Source: Anaerolineaceae bacterium (lineage in GTDB: Bacteria; Chloroflexota; Anaerolineae; Anaerolineales; Villigracilaceae). From it: 13,081 nt of DNA. The notes under the pieces are model-generated. The model was not told the origin of the DNA. It made no database searches and saw only the letters and a program-made list of their open reading frames with translations. The translations under genes and the position numbers were made by a program. Below, in pieces: positions 6,816 to 13,081 of the stretch. The stretch is from assembly GCA_009885445.1 (NCBI GenBank), contig VFKQ01000304.1, forward strand, positions 1 to 13,081, written 5' to 3'. Numbering within the stretch: the first letter of the stretch is position 1; each line of letters begins with the position of its first letter.

Positions 6816-8192
6816 ATGACAGACCCACGACAAAATGCCCTTGAATACGCCCGTCACAACCGCGAACGTTTTTTGGCGGAACTAAAAGAAATTGTTGCCA
6901 TCCCTTCCATCTCCACGGCGGATGAGCACAAGCCGGATGTAATTCGCGCCGCCGAGTGGATGGCTAGTCACTTGCGCGCACTGGGCATGGACAAGGTCCA
7001 AGTCATGCCGACGGGCGGGCATCCCGTCGTCTATGGCGAAACGATGAAGGCCGGCAAAGACGCGGCGACCGTGCTAATTTATGGCCACTACGACGTCCAG
7101 CCGCCCGACCCGCTGCACTTATGGGAGAGCGGGCCGTTCAACGCCGTCCAGCGCGGCGATTATTTCTTTGGCCGCGGCACCTCCGATATGAAGGGACAGG
7201 TGGTCGCCACGCTCAAAGCGGTGGAGGCCGTTTTGCGCACCAGCGGACTTCCCGTCAACGTGAAGTGGTTGATCGAAGGCGAAGAAGAAATTGGCTCGAA
7301 GAATCTCGGCGCATTCATCAAGAAGAACGCGGCCATGTTGAAGGCGGATATTTGCCTGAATCCAGATGCTGGCATGATGGGCGCCGAACTGCCGACCATC
7401 ACTTACGGTTTGCGCGGACTGGCCTACATGGAACTGCGCGTCTATGGCCCGAGCAAGGATTTACATTCGGGCCTGTACGGCGGAGTCGTCCACAACCCGG
7501 CGCAGGCTCTGGCGGAATTAATTGCCGGCATGCACGATAAGAATGGAAAAATTACCTTACCAGGCTTTTACGATAAAGTGCGCAAACTGAGCAAGCGCGA
7601 GCGCGAAGAATTTGCGCGTCTGCCCGCCAACAAGAAAACGTATCTTGAACAAACGGGCGTATCGCTGTTGTGGGGCGAACCCGCCTACCTGCCGTCTGAG
7701 CGCGTGGGCGCGCGACCGACTCTCGAAATCAACGGCCTGCTCTCGGGCTGGACCGGGCAGGGGAGCAAGACAGTCCTGCCTGCGCATGCGATGGCGAAAA
7801 TTTCCTGTCGCCTCGTGCCCGATCAAAACCCGGACGAAGTTTACAAACAATTATCCGCGTATCTCAAAGCCAAAGCGCCGAAAGATATTCGTTGGGAATT
7901 AATTAAGCTGACCGACTCGGGTTGGGCCATCACCGACGTGAACAGCCCCGGCGTGAAAGCCATGGACGATGCGTTGAAAACTGCCTGGGGCAAACGTCCG
8001 CTGTATCGCCGCGAGGGCGGCTCGATTGGCGTGGTCGTGCAGTTGCAAGATTACGCCGGCGTCGAATCGGTGCTGACTGGTTTCGGCCTGCCCGATGACG
8101 ACATCCACTCGCCGAACGAGCGCATGCATTTGCCGACGTGGTATAAGGGCATCGAGTCGCTGATTCATTTTATTTACAATATGGCGGGATAG
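6816..8192 (+). CDS. M20 family metallopeptidase (dipeptidase)
   Basis: 458 residues with no signal peptide, so a cytosolic dinuclear zinc exopeptidase of the M20 (ArgE/DapE/carnosinase) group. Expected ligands and catalytic residues are all visible: H91 and D93 in GHYDVQP, bridging D124 in GRGTSDMKG, general base E157 and ligand E158 in EGEEEIGS, D184 in NPDAG, and H431 in DDDIHSPNE. H217 in DLHSG marks the inserted dimerisation domain. GHYDVQP followed by a large insertion is the pattern of the dipeptidase (CNDP-like) branch rather than of DapE. The ATG at 6816 is preceded by GGAG at 6807-6810. It lies 47 bp after the solute-binding protein gene, and together they suggest peptide capture followed by dipeptide hydrolysis; that link is an inference. 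Confidence 0.92.
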   Translation: MTDPRQNALEYARHNRERFLAELKEIVAIPSISTADEHKPDVIRAAEWMASHLRALGMDKVQVMPTGGHPVVYGETMKAGKDAATVLIYGHYDVQPPDPLHLWESGPFNAVQRGDYFFGRGTSDMKGQVVATLKAVEAVLRTSGLPVNVKWLIEGEEEIGSKNLGAFIKKNAAMLKADICLNPDAGMMGAELPTITYGLRGLAYMELRVYGPSKDLHSGLYGGVVHNPAQALAELIAGMHDKNGKITLPGFYDKVRKLSKREREEFARLPANKKTYLEQTGVSLLWGEPAYLPSERVGARPTLEINGLLSGWTGQGSKTVLPAHAMAKISCRLVPDQNPDEVYKQLSAYLKAKAPKDIRWELIKLTDSGWAITDVNSPGVKAMDDALKTAWGKRPLYRREGGSIGVVVQLQDYAGVESVLTGFGLPDDDIHSPNERMHLPTWYKGIESLIHFIYNMAG

Positions 8193-8195
8193 AAA

Positions 8196-8243
8196 AGTAG
8201 ACAGGTAAACACGTAGACAAGTAGACATGTAAACACGGAGATA
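8196..8243. repeat. 24-bp imperfect direct repeat, two copies
   Basis: Copies at 8196-8219 and 8220-8243 match at 21 of 24 positions. Each is built from shorter GTAGACA/GTAAACA units. It fills most of the gap between the peptidase and DUF1385 genes, and its end touches the AGGA (8243-8246) that serves as the Shine-Dalgarno of the next gene. Confidence 0.85.
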
Positions 8244-8254
8244 GGAAAACGCGC

Positions 8255-9130
8255 ATGGAAGATCGAATCATAAGTTATGGGGGACAGGCCGTCATCGAAG
8301 GAGTGATGATGCGCGGGCGCAAGGCGTTTGCCATTGGTATGCGCGCGCCGGATGGCACGATTGCCGTGCATACCGAAAAGCTGGCCAATATTTATAGCTC
8401 GCGCATTACGAAGATTCCATTTTTGCGCGGCACGATTTTATTATGGGACGCGCTCGGCTTGGGCATGCGCGCGCTGACCATCTCTGCCAACACCCAAACA
8501 GGCGAGGACGAAAAACTCGAAGGCGCGGCTCTTTACGGAACCCTGGGCTTGTCCCTCGCCATCAGCATTGGTCTGTTCTTTTTGTTTCCCGCCGCCATCG
8601 GCGGACTCGGCGAGCGCTACCTCGGCTGGGCGTCGTGGCTAAATAATCTCATCGAAGGAGTTGTCAAACTGCTCCTGTTAATTGGCTACATGTGGGGCAT
8701 CGGATTTATGCCCGAAGTCAAACGTCTCTTTGGCTATCACGGCGCGGAGCACAAGACCATCAATGCCTTCGAGGCCGGCGCTGAGTTGACTCCCGAAGTG
8801 GTCGCACAATATCCGATTGAACACGCGCGATGTGGAACCGCCTTCCTGTTGACTCTCGTCCTGCTTTCGATTCTGGTTTTCACCCTGCTCGGCCCGCTTC
8901 CGCTCTTTTGGCGGCTCGCCTCGCGAGTACTTTTTATCCCCCTTTTAGCGGGCGTCGCCGTCGAATACATCCGCTGGACGGCGAATCATCTCAACAACCC
9001 CATCGTGAAAATTTTGATTAAACCGAATCTTGCCCTGCAATCGTTAACCACACGTGACCCCGACAAGTCCATGCTCGAAGTGGCGATTGCGTCCTTTCAG
9101 GCGATGAGAAAGATGGAAGCTGAAATTTAG
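8255..9130 (+). CDS. DUF1385 (YqhQ-like) integral membrane protein
   Basis: 291 residues, matching the DUF1385 family to which B. subtilis YqhQ belongs. Conserved blocks in order are GGQAVIEGVMMRG (9-21), a Pro-Phe-Leu-Arg-Gly segment (55-59), FMPEVKRLFGYHGAEHKTI (151-169) with H162 and E165-H166, and IEHARCGT (188-195) with H190 and C193. Four hydrophobic stretches (about 92-117, 134-150, 195-214, 222-240) make it a membrane protein. The invariant His, Glu and Cys near the membrane look like a metal or catalytic site, but the family's function is not known to me. The ATG at 8255 lies 8 nt after AGGA and gives the usual family N terminus. A 10-bp perfect hairpin lies 63 bp downstream of the stop. 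Confidence 0.88.
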   Translation: MEDRIISYGGQAVIEGVMMRGRKAFAIGMRAPDGTIAVHTEKLANIYSSRITKIPFLRGTILLWDALGLGMRALTISANTQTGEDEKLEGAALYGTLGLSLAISIGLFFLFPAAIGGLGERYLGWASWLNNLIEGVVKLLLLIGYMWGIGFMPEVKRLFGYHGAEHKTINAFEAGAELTPEVVAQYPIEHARCGTAFLLTLVLLSILVFTLLGPLPLFWRLASRVLFIPLLAGVAVEYIRWTANHLNNPIVKILIKPNLALQSLTTRDPDKSMLEVAIASFQAMRKMEAEI

Positions 9131-9193
9131 CATGAGTTGCCGCTAATTGACCCACTTTGGGAATTCAATTATGGGGAGGATACGAACGATCTT

Positions 9194-9222
9194 TTGGGCG
9201 GGGCAGTATAATCCCCGCCCAA
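9194..9222. terminator. Perfect 10-bp GC hairpin between the DUF1385 and aminotransferase genes
   Basis: TTGGGCGGGG (9194-9203) pairs with CCCCGCCCAA (9213-9222) over a 9-nt loop, CAGTATAAT. Only a weak T-rich tail follows (TGATTTTAATT). It could terminate the DUF1385 transcript. The loop contains TATAAT (9207-9212), but no -35 is present 16-18 nt upstream, so a promoter reading is weak. Confidence 0.55.
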
Positions 9223-9246
9223 TGATTTTAATTGCAAGCGTTTTAT

Positions 9247-9251
9247 GGAGG
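9247..9251 (+). promoter_or_regulatory. Shine-Dalgarno that decides the aminotransferase start
   Basis: GGAGG (9247-9251) lies 5 nt before the ATG at 9257. The other in-frame ATG at 9245 overlaps this site and has no Shine-Dalgarno of its own, so 9257 is preferred. Confidence 0.8.
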
Positions 9252-9256
9252 CCAAC

Positions 9257-10441
9257 ATGACTCACATCGTAGACCAGGTATCTTTTGGCGCCATCGTGCA
9301 GGTGCGTGACCGTCTGCTCGAACAACAGGCGCGCGGACGTAAAGTGTTGCGCATCGAGTCGGGCGACCCGTCGTTTGATATTCCTGTTATTGCCCGCGAA
9401 GCCATGGAGAAGGCCTTGCGCGACGGGCACACGCATTACACTGCGTCCACAGGGATTCCTGTTTTGCGCGAGGCTATTTTTAATAAGGTGCGCGCTGAGA
9501 ATGTACTGGACGTGCCCTCGGTGGATAACGTCATCGTAACCAGCGGGGCGATGAATGCGCTGTACATTATTTTTCGCGCCCTTCTCGAAGCGGGCGACGA
9601 GGTCATTTTGCCCGACCCGATGTGGACGGAGATTGCCGAGAACATTCGCCTCGGCGGCGGCACCCCTCGAGGGGTCCGTTTAAGAGCGGAAGGTGGCTAC
9701 CAATTTGTCGCGGCGGATATTGAGTCCGCGATTACGCCGCGCACGCGGGCTATCTTCGTCAACACGCCGCACAATCCCACTGGCGCGGTGCTGGGACGTG
9801 AAGCGCTCGAGTCGATTGCCGCGCTGGCCGAGAAACACAATTTAATTTTAATCAGCGACGAGGCCTATGAGCACGTCATCTTCGATGGACAGAAGCACGT
9901 CAGCATTGGCTCCCTGCCCGCCGCGCGCGGACGGACGATTAGCGTATTCTCGCTTTCGAAAACTTATGCAATGAGCGGACTGCGCGTTGGCTACATCGTG
10001 GTGACCGACCCGCTGTTGCTGGAGCGCATGAAAAAGCTGGTACGTTGCACGGTGAACGGAGTCAACTCGGTGGCGCAATATGGCGCGGCGGCGGCCATCA
10101 ACGGTCCGCAAGATGCGACGCGCGCGATGGCGCACGAATATCAGCAACGCCGCGATATTTTATTTTCCGCGCTCGAGGAAGCGCCATACGTGGAGGCCTT
10201 TCGGCCCGGCGGCGCATTCTTTTTGTGGGCGCGCATCAAAGAAGATTGGCGCGGCTATGATGGCAAGAGCGATGACTGGTCTATGACCAATTATTTGATT
10301 GATAAAGCGGGCATCGGTTCTGCGCCCGGTTCGGCGTTCGGACCCGCTGGGGGCGGGCACATCCGCTTCGCATTTTCGTGCTCCACCGAGCAGGTGACAG
10401 AGGCCGCGCGCCTGCTTCCAGATGTTTTGCGTAAAGCATAA
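9257..10441 (+). CDS. PLP-dependent class I/II aminotransferase (aspartate/aromatic type, fold type I)
   Basis: 394 residues, normal for the aspartate aminotransferase superfamily. It transfers an amino group between an amino acid and a 2-oxo acid with pyridoxal phosphate. Visible landmarks: Y61-T62 in THYTASTG, the Ser-Gly-Ala motif (96-98) that holds the PLP phosphate, W123 stacking on the ring (PMWTE), N173 in HNPTG, D201 and Y204 in SDEAYE, the Schiff-base lysine K235 in FSLSKTYAMSGLRVGY with R243, and substrate-carboxylate arginine R370 in HIRFAFS. Substrate (aspartate, aromatic, alanine or other) cannot be fixed by eye. The start at 9257 is chosen by its GGAGG. The next gene is a RidA-family protein, and such proteins act on reactive imines made by PLP enzymes. 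Confidence 0.93.
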   Translation: MTHIVDQVSFGAIVQVRDRLLEQQARGRKVLRIESGDPSFDIPVIAREAMEKALRDGHTHYTASTGIPVLREAIFNKVRAENVLDVPSVDNVIVTSGAMNALYIIFRALLEAGDEVILPDPMWTEIAENIRLGGGTPRGVRLRAEGGYQFVAADIESAITPRTRAIFVNTPHNPTGAVLGREALESIAALAEKHNLILISDEAYEHVIFDGQKHVSIGSLPAARGRTISVFSLSKTYAMSGLRVGYIVVTDPLLLERMKKLVRCTVNGVNSVAQYGAAAAINGPQDATRAMAHEYQQRRDILFSALEEAPYVEAFRPGGAFFLWARIKEDWRGYDGKSDDWSMTNYLIDKAGIGSAPGSAFGPAGGGHIRFAFSCSTEQVTEAARLLPDVLRKA

Positions 10442-10534
10442 AACGTAAAACGCCCTGCTGATGATGATGTCACTTTTCGCCAGCTTTATTCAATCAACGT
10501 AATCTGCTAAACCCGCGGATAAAATATTTGTTTC

Positions 10535-10540
10535 AAGGAG
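10535..10540 (+). promoter_or_regulatory. Shine-Dalgarno for a TTG start
   Basis: AAGGAG (10535-10540) lies 6 nt before the TTG at 10547. No ATG or GTG is available in frame before the first conserved residues, so TTG is the start. A TAAAAT at 10520-10525 may be a -10 box, but no matching -35 is seen. Confidence 0.8.
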
Positions 10541-10546
10541 AAAACA

Positions 10547-10954
10547 TTGCGCACAAGAATCAACCCTGCCAATTTCACCAAAACCGTCGGCGCGTATTCA
10601 CAGGGACTCAAAATAGATTTGGGCCCGCAATTTATGGTGCTGGTCAGCGGCCAGTTGGCCATGGATGCGGATGGCACTCCCGTCGCGCCTGAGGATGTTG
10701 GCGCGCAGACGCGCTACATTTTCGAAAATATCAAAACCATTTTGGGTGAAGCGGGCGCGCGGCTGGAAGATGTGGTCAAGGTGCAAATTTTTTTGACTGA
10801 CATCACGCAATTTCCCAAGGTGTCGGCAGTGCGCAACGAGTACCTAGCCGAGATTAAACCCGTCAGCACGCTGGTGGAGATCAGCCGCACCGTGCGCGAG
10901 GGTTGCCATGTTGAGATCGAAGTCATGGCGATTGTTGAAAGTAATTCACCTTAG
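10547..10954 (+). CDS. RidA/YjgF family protein lacking the catalytic arginine
   Basis: 135 residues, the usual size of this trimeric family. True RidA enzymes hydrolyse reactive imines and enamines such as 2-aminoacrylate. Family blocks are clear: VGAYSQG (14-20, with Y17), VLVSGQLAMD (31-40), AQTRYIFENIKTILGEAG (53-70) and LEDVVKVQIFLTDI (73-86), then VEISR and VEIEVMAI at the C terminus. In E. coli RidA the segment PARSCVEVAR carries the essential Arg105. Here the matching segment is PVSTLVEISR (105-114), with S107 at that position. Rid subfamilies without this arginine are not expected to deaminate imines, so the role may be ligand binding or another reaction. It starts with TTG after a strong Shine-Dalgarno and lies 105 bp after the aminotransferase gene. 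Confidence 0.9.
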   Translation: MRTRINPANFTKTVGAYSQGLKIDLGPQFMVLVSGQLAMDADGTPVAPEDVGAQTRYIFENIKTILGEAGARLEDVVKVQIFLTDITQFPKVSAVRNEYLAEIKPVSTLVEISRTVREGCHVEIEVMAIVESNSP

Positions 10955-10959
10955 AGAGC

Positions 10960-11101
10960 GTTTCTTAAGTCGAATTTTACACAAGAAAAGAGCATTAACC
11001 ACAGCCCACAGGGTTATAAAGAACACGGAGTCCACAGAGATTTTTAGAAGGCTTTTCTCCGTGATCTCTGTGTTCTCCGTGGTAAAAAGCCTTTAAGAAA
11101 C
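10960..11101. repeat. Palindromic intergenic repeat 1 (CACGGAG/CACAGAGAT type)
   Basis: The core arms are CACGGAG (11024-11030), 2 nt, CACAGAGAT (11033-11041) against ATCTCTGTG (11064-11072), 2 nt, CTCCGTG (11075-11081): 16 bp with a 2-nt internal mismatch and a 22-nt loop. Outermost, GTTTCTTAA (10960-10968) is exactly complementary to TTAAGAAAC (11093-11101). It starts 5 bp after the RidA-like gene and could form a long RNA hairpin downstream of it. The style matches repeats I recall from many environmental genomes. Confidence 0.75.
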
Positions 11102-11110
11102 AGTTTCTTA

Positions 11111-11194
11111 CGCAGAAAACCGCCAAGTCGCCATGTCGCCAATTTCCACTCTTCTTCAAAAGCCTTTCTTGGCGTTTTTTGTGCTCTGGGCGGT
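11111..11194. repeat. Palindromic intergenic repeat 2 (CGCCAAG type)
   Basis: Three 8-bp units, CGCCAAGT, CGCCATGT and CGCCAATT, stand in tandem at 11121-11144. Opposed to them are TTGGCG (11169-11174), complementary to CGCCAA (11137-11142), and GGCGGT (11189-11194), complementary to ACCGCC (11119-11124). It lies directly after repeat 1 and has a different core sequence, so two repeat families appear to be joined. Confidence 0.7.
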
Positions 11195-11339
11195 AAAAAA
11201 AGGAATTCTTGCGTGGTATCAGTATGTGCACCTTCGCCTGGGGAGGGGATTAACCCCCCTCTCTTCCGAGGACGTGCCGGGGCTGGGCTGGTCATGCCAG
11301 TTTCACCTTTCAAAAGACTAACATTATATTAATATGCGA
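11195..11339. other. Gene-free stretch upstream of the surface protein promoter
   Basis: No convincing coding sequence is seen between the RidA-like gene and the last gene (10955-11455). After the two palindromic repeats, this part holds a small G/C hairpin, GAGGGG (11243-11248) with CCCCTC (11256-11261), and CTGG/CCAG around TCATG. The short open frames here have low-complexity, unlikely protein sequences. I see nothing else recognisable. Confidence 0.5.
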
Positions 11340-11368
11340 TTGCCATTTTCAAGAGTAATTGGTAAAAT
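11340..11368 (+). promoter_or_regulatory. Sigma-70 type promoter of the surface protein gene
   Basis: TTGCCA (11340-11345), a 17-bp spacer and TAAAAT (11363-11368) each differ from consensus by one base. A start near 11375 would give a leader of about 80 nt. Confidence 0.75.
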
Positions 11369-11375
11369 GGCGCCC

Positions 11376-11421
11376 GTACAAATGTACTAGTAAATGAATC
11401 CCGCAGAAATTTAATTCTGCG
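11376..11421 (+). other. 5' leader with two small inverted repeats
   Basis: The expected leader RNA begins with GTAC-AAAT-GTAC (11376-11387) and then has the 7-bp hairpin CGCAGAA (11402-11408) with TTCTGCG (11415-11421), loop ATTTAA. These could stabilise the transcript of a highly expressed surface protein. They match no riboswitch known to me. Confidence 0.45.
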
Positions 11422-11455
11422 AGATGTGTTTAAATAACCTTTTTGGAGAATGTTC

Positions 11456-13081
11456 ATGAACACAAATCAACCGGTCGGAATTAATGCGCGCAAGAGCGGG
11501 GGACTTAAAGTCTGGTCCAACTTCTTGACTATTTTTGCAATTTTCGCGGCGATGTTCGCCTCAGCGGTTAACGTGCGCCCGGCCTTTGGCGCGGGCGGAT
11601 TGACGATTGAGCCAAGCACCTGGAATGTCGTTGGGTTGGATAGTGTCACTGCCCAAATGCTGAGCGGCGATGGCCCCGAGAATTTCCCGGTGGGCGCCAA
11701 AGTGTGTAATACAACCGGCTCGATCATGAGCGGGGTCGTTGTCAACTTCCATTGGGAGGACGCTAACGATCCTTACACTGGCGACCCATATATCAACCTG
11801 CGCACTTCCCCGGCCAATACCTTGCAAACGATCACTCTGCCGGATATTGCGGTTGGTGGCTGTGAAGATGCTTTCTTCGAAGTGACCGTTACCCGCAATG
11901 CAGCCTCGTATGACAAAACACGCGGCTATTATATTGTCGCCGATGAAGGCGGCCCGGAGGCAGTCTCCACCCCGCGCCCTCGCGAGTTGTTGGTTGAGCA
12001 TCTGGTCTCTCAAAATCGCAACGCAGTCACTTCCGTGAAACTTGGTGTGGACGCGATCGCTCCGGGCGGTACCATGACCCTGATGGAAGGCCAGACCTAC
12101 TTCATCACTCTCGAAGGTTTTACCGCCACCCAGGGTTATAACCAGTTTGTGGATTTTATCAATTTCCCGAATATTATTTTCCAAATTCTTTCCATTCAAA
12201 CGAATTACAACATTACCACCCCCTCGATTACAAACCCGCATCCCTACCTGTATGCCGATGCCTGCGGTTGGGAAAACGACCCAAATAACCCGAACTACCG
12301 CGACTGCGTTGTCAGCGACGAAAAAGCGGGCGGCGACCCGGTTTCAACTGTATATGAGATCAAGATATTGCCCGGTTCTGCCGGTGGTGAAGGTTTCCTC
12401 AATACCCTGTTGTATGATTTCTCCGGCAGCAGTTACCACTATAACGCCGATTATTCCGTAGCGGCCCGCAGATATAAGATCGTTGGCCCCTCCGATGCGA
12501 CCATTACCAAGAGTTTCAACCCGAAGGCGATCACTTCGGGGGCAAGCTCCACCATGACCATTACCTTGACCAACCCGACGCCTTCCATTATTACTGGCGC
12601 AAACTTCAAGGATAACTTTCCGGCGGGAATGACCCTGTTCGATACCGTCACAAGCAATTCCTGCGGTGGGACAATATTGGATTATGGCGGTGGCGCCTTG
12701 AATGCGGCTGATACTGGCATTTCCTTCAGCGGCGGATCGATCCCGGCGAACAGCAATTGTAGCCTTACGGTGCATGTCACAGCTATTACAAACGGCGACT
12801 ATTTCAACACCACAGAAAACCTTTTTATCGATGTTGCCGGCGTCAATACCGATACCCTCAACAATGCCAGCGATACTCTGAAGGTTGGTTCCAATCAGGT
12901 TTGTACAAGCGGAACCGCGGCCTGGGTATTCGCTACTGGTTTCAGCACGACATCACCTGTACCATCGACAGATACTTTGCCTGGTACTCCTTCCGCCAAA
13001 CCGGGAGATGGAATCACCTCTATAGCGTTCAATGTAGCCGGGTCAACTTCTGGGGTGGACAACTGGGGTTCCAATGGGGAT
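11456..13081 (+). CDS. Secreted surface protein with DUF11/DUF7933-like domain (3' end beyond window)
   Basis: The frame is open from the ATG at 11456 to the last base, giving 542 residues so far, with no stop. GGAG lies 7 nt before the ATG. The N terminus is a Sec signal peptide: a basic region (R12, K13, K18), a hydrophobic core (about 23-38) and a likely cleavage site near AFGA (43-46). Next is a beta-rich module (about 49-180) starting TIEPSTWNVVGLDS, with C83 and another Cys near residue 138. A segment TPRPRELLVEHLVSQNRN follows. At about 348-465 is a domain beginning ATITKSFNPKAITSGASSTM, with the LTNPTPS, CGGT and GGSIPANSNCSLTVHVTA motifs. This matches the DUF11/DUF7933 immunoglobulin-like repeat of bacterial surface proteins. 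Such repeats usually occur in series, so a long stalk or S-layer-associated protein is likely. The anchor would be beyond the window. Function unknown. Confidence 0.88.
   Translation, partial: MNTNQPVGINARKSGGLKVWSNFLTIFAIFAAMFASAVNVRPAFGAGGLTIEPSTWNVVGLDSVTAQMLSGDGPENFPVGAKVCNTTGSIMSGVVVNFHWEDANDPYTGDPYINLRTSPANTLQTITLPDIAVGGCEDAFFEVTVTRNAASYDKTRGYYIVADEGGPEAVSTPRPRELLVEHLVSQNRNAVTSVKLGVDAIAPGGTMTLMEGQTYFITLEGFTATQGYNQFVDFINFPNIIFQILSIQTNYNITTPSITNPHPYLYADACGWENDPNNPNYRDCVVSDEKAGGDPVSTVYEIKILPGSAGGEGFLNTLLYDFSGSSYHYNADYSVAARRYKIVGPSDATITKSFNPKAITSGASSTMTITLTNPTPSIITGANFKDNFPAGMTLFDTVTSNSCGGTILDYGGGALNAADTGISFSGGSIPANSNCSLTVHVTAITNGDYFNTTENLFIDVAGVNTDTLNNASDTLKVGSNQVCTSGTAAWVFATGFSTTSPVPSTDTLPGTPSAKPGDGITSIAFNVAGSTSGVDNWGSNGD

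Noticed and set aside
9207..9212. TATAAT as a promoter for the aminotransferase
   Set aside because: No -35 match at 16-18 bp, and it lies in the loop of a perfect GC stem. Kept only as a remark on the hairpin.
11044..11313. Small minus-strand open frame in the gene-free stretch
   Set aside because: It is made of the palindromic repeats and low-complexity sequence, with no ribosome-binding site or domain.
11561..12241. 226-residue open frame on the minus strand
   Set aside because: It is the shadow of the secreted surface protein gene, whose frame has a signal peptide and recognisable domains.
12344..12775. 143-residue open frame on the minus strand
   Set aside because: It is antisense to the DUF11-like domain of the surface protein and has no independent support.

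Overview
The window looks like a chromosomal segment of an environmental bacterium, most probably Chloroflexota of the Anaerolineae type. This is inferred from protein style (exported proteins with Pro/Thr linkers and a domain repeat typical of Chloroflexota surface proteins, a DUF1385 membrane protein, a secG next to a membrane-anchored family 5 solute-binding protein), from moderately high GC, and from many palindromic intergenic repeats. No database search was possible, so the taxonomic call is tentative.

Layout. Positions 1-1254 (+) hold the 3' part of a cysteine-rich exported protein whose start lies outside the window. A minus-strand block follows: a GT-C type membrane glycosyltransferase (1291-2763), an M50-type membrane metalloprotease (2884-3633) and triosephosphate isomerase tpiA (3757-4521). 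A 68-bp near-perfect hairpin and a clear sigma-70 promoter separate tpiA from the divergent secG (4773-4997). The plus strand then carries a membrane-anchored family 5 solute-binding protein (5083-6768), an M20 dipeptidase (6816-8192), a DUF1385 membrane protein (8255-9130), a class I/II PLP aminotransferase (9257-10441) and a small RidA-family protein that lacks the usual catalytic arginine (10547-10954). A gene-free stretch of about 500 bp (10955-11455) holds two palindromic repeat elements and ends in a good promoter. That promoter serves a large secreted surface protein (11456 to beyond the window end) with a DUF11/DUF7933-like domain. This last reading frame has no stop inside the window.

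How it fits together. The genes are mostly housekeeping and surface functions: glycolysis (tpiA), Sec export (secG), peptide capture and hydrolysis (solute-binding protein and dipeptidase), amino acid metabolism (aminotransferase and RidA-like protein), and cell-envelope proteins at both ends that would depend on Sec export. I see no phage, CRISPR, defence or toxin system and no RNA gene. The points most worth a second look are the repeats and palindromes (one 8-bp tandem repeat supplies the stop codon of tpiA), the MITE-like hairpin in the tpiA-secG promoter region, the RidA variant, and the partial Cys-rich protein that seems to end in the middle of a domain.
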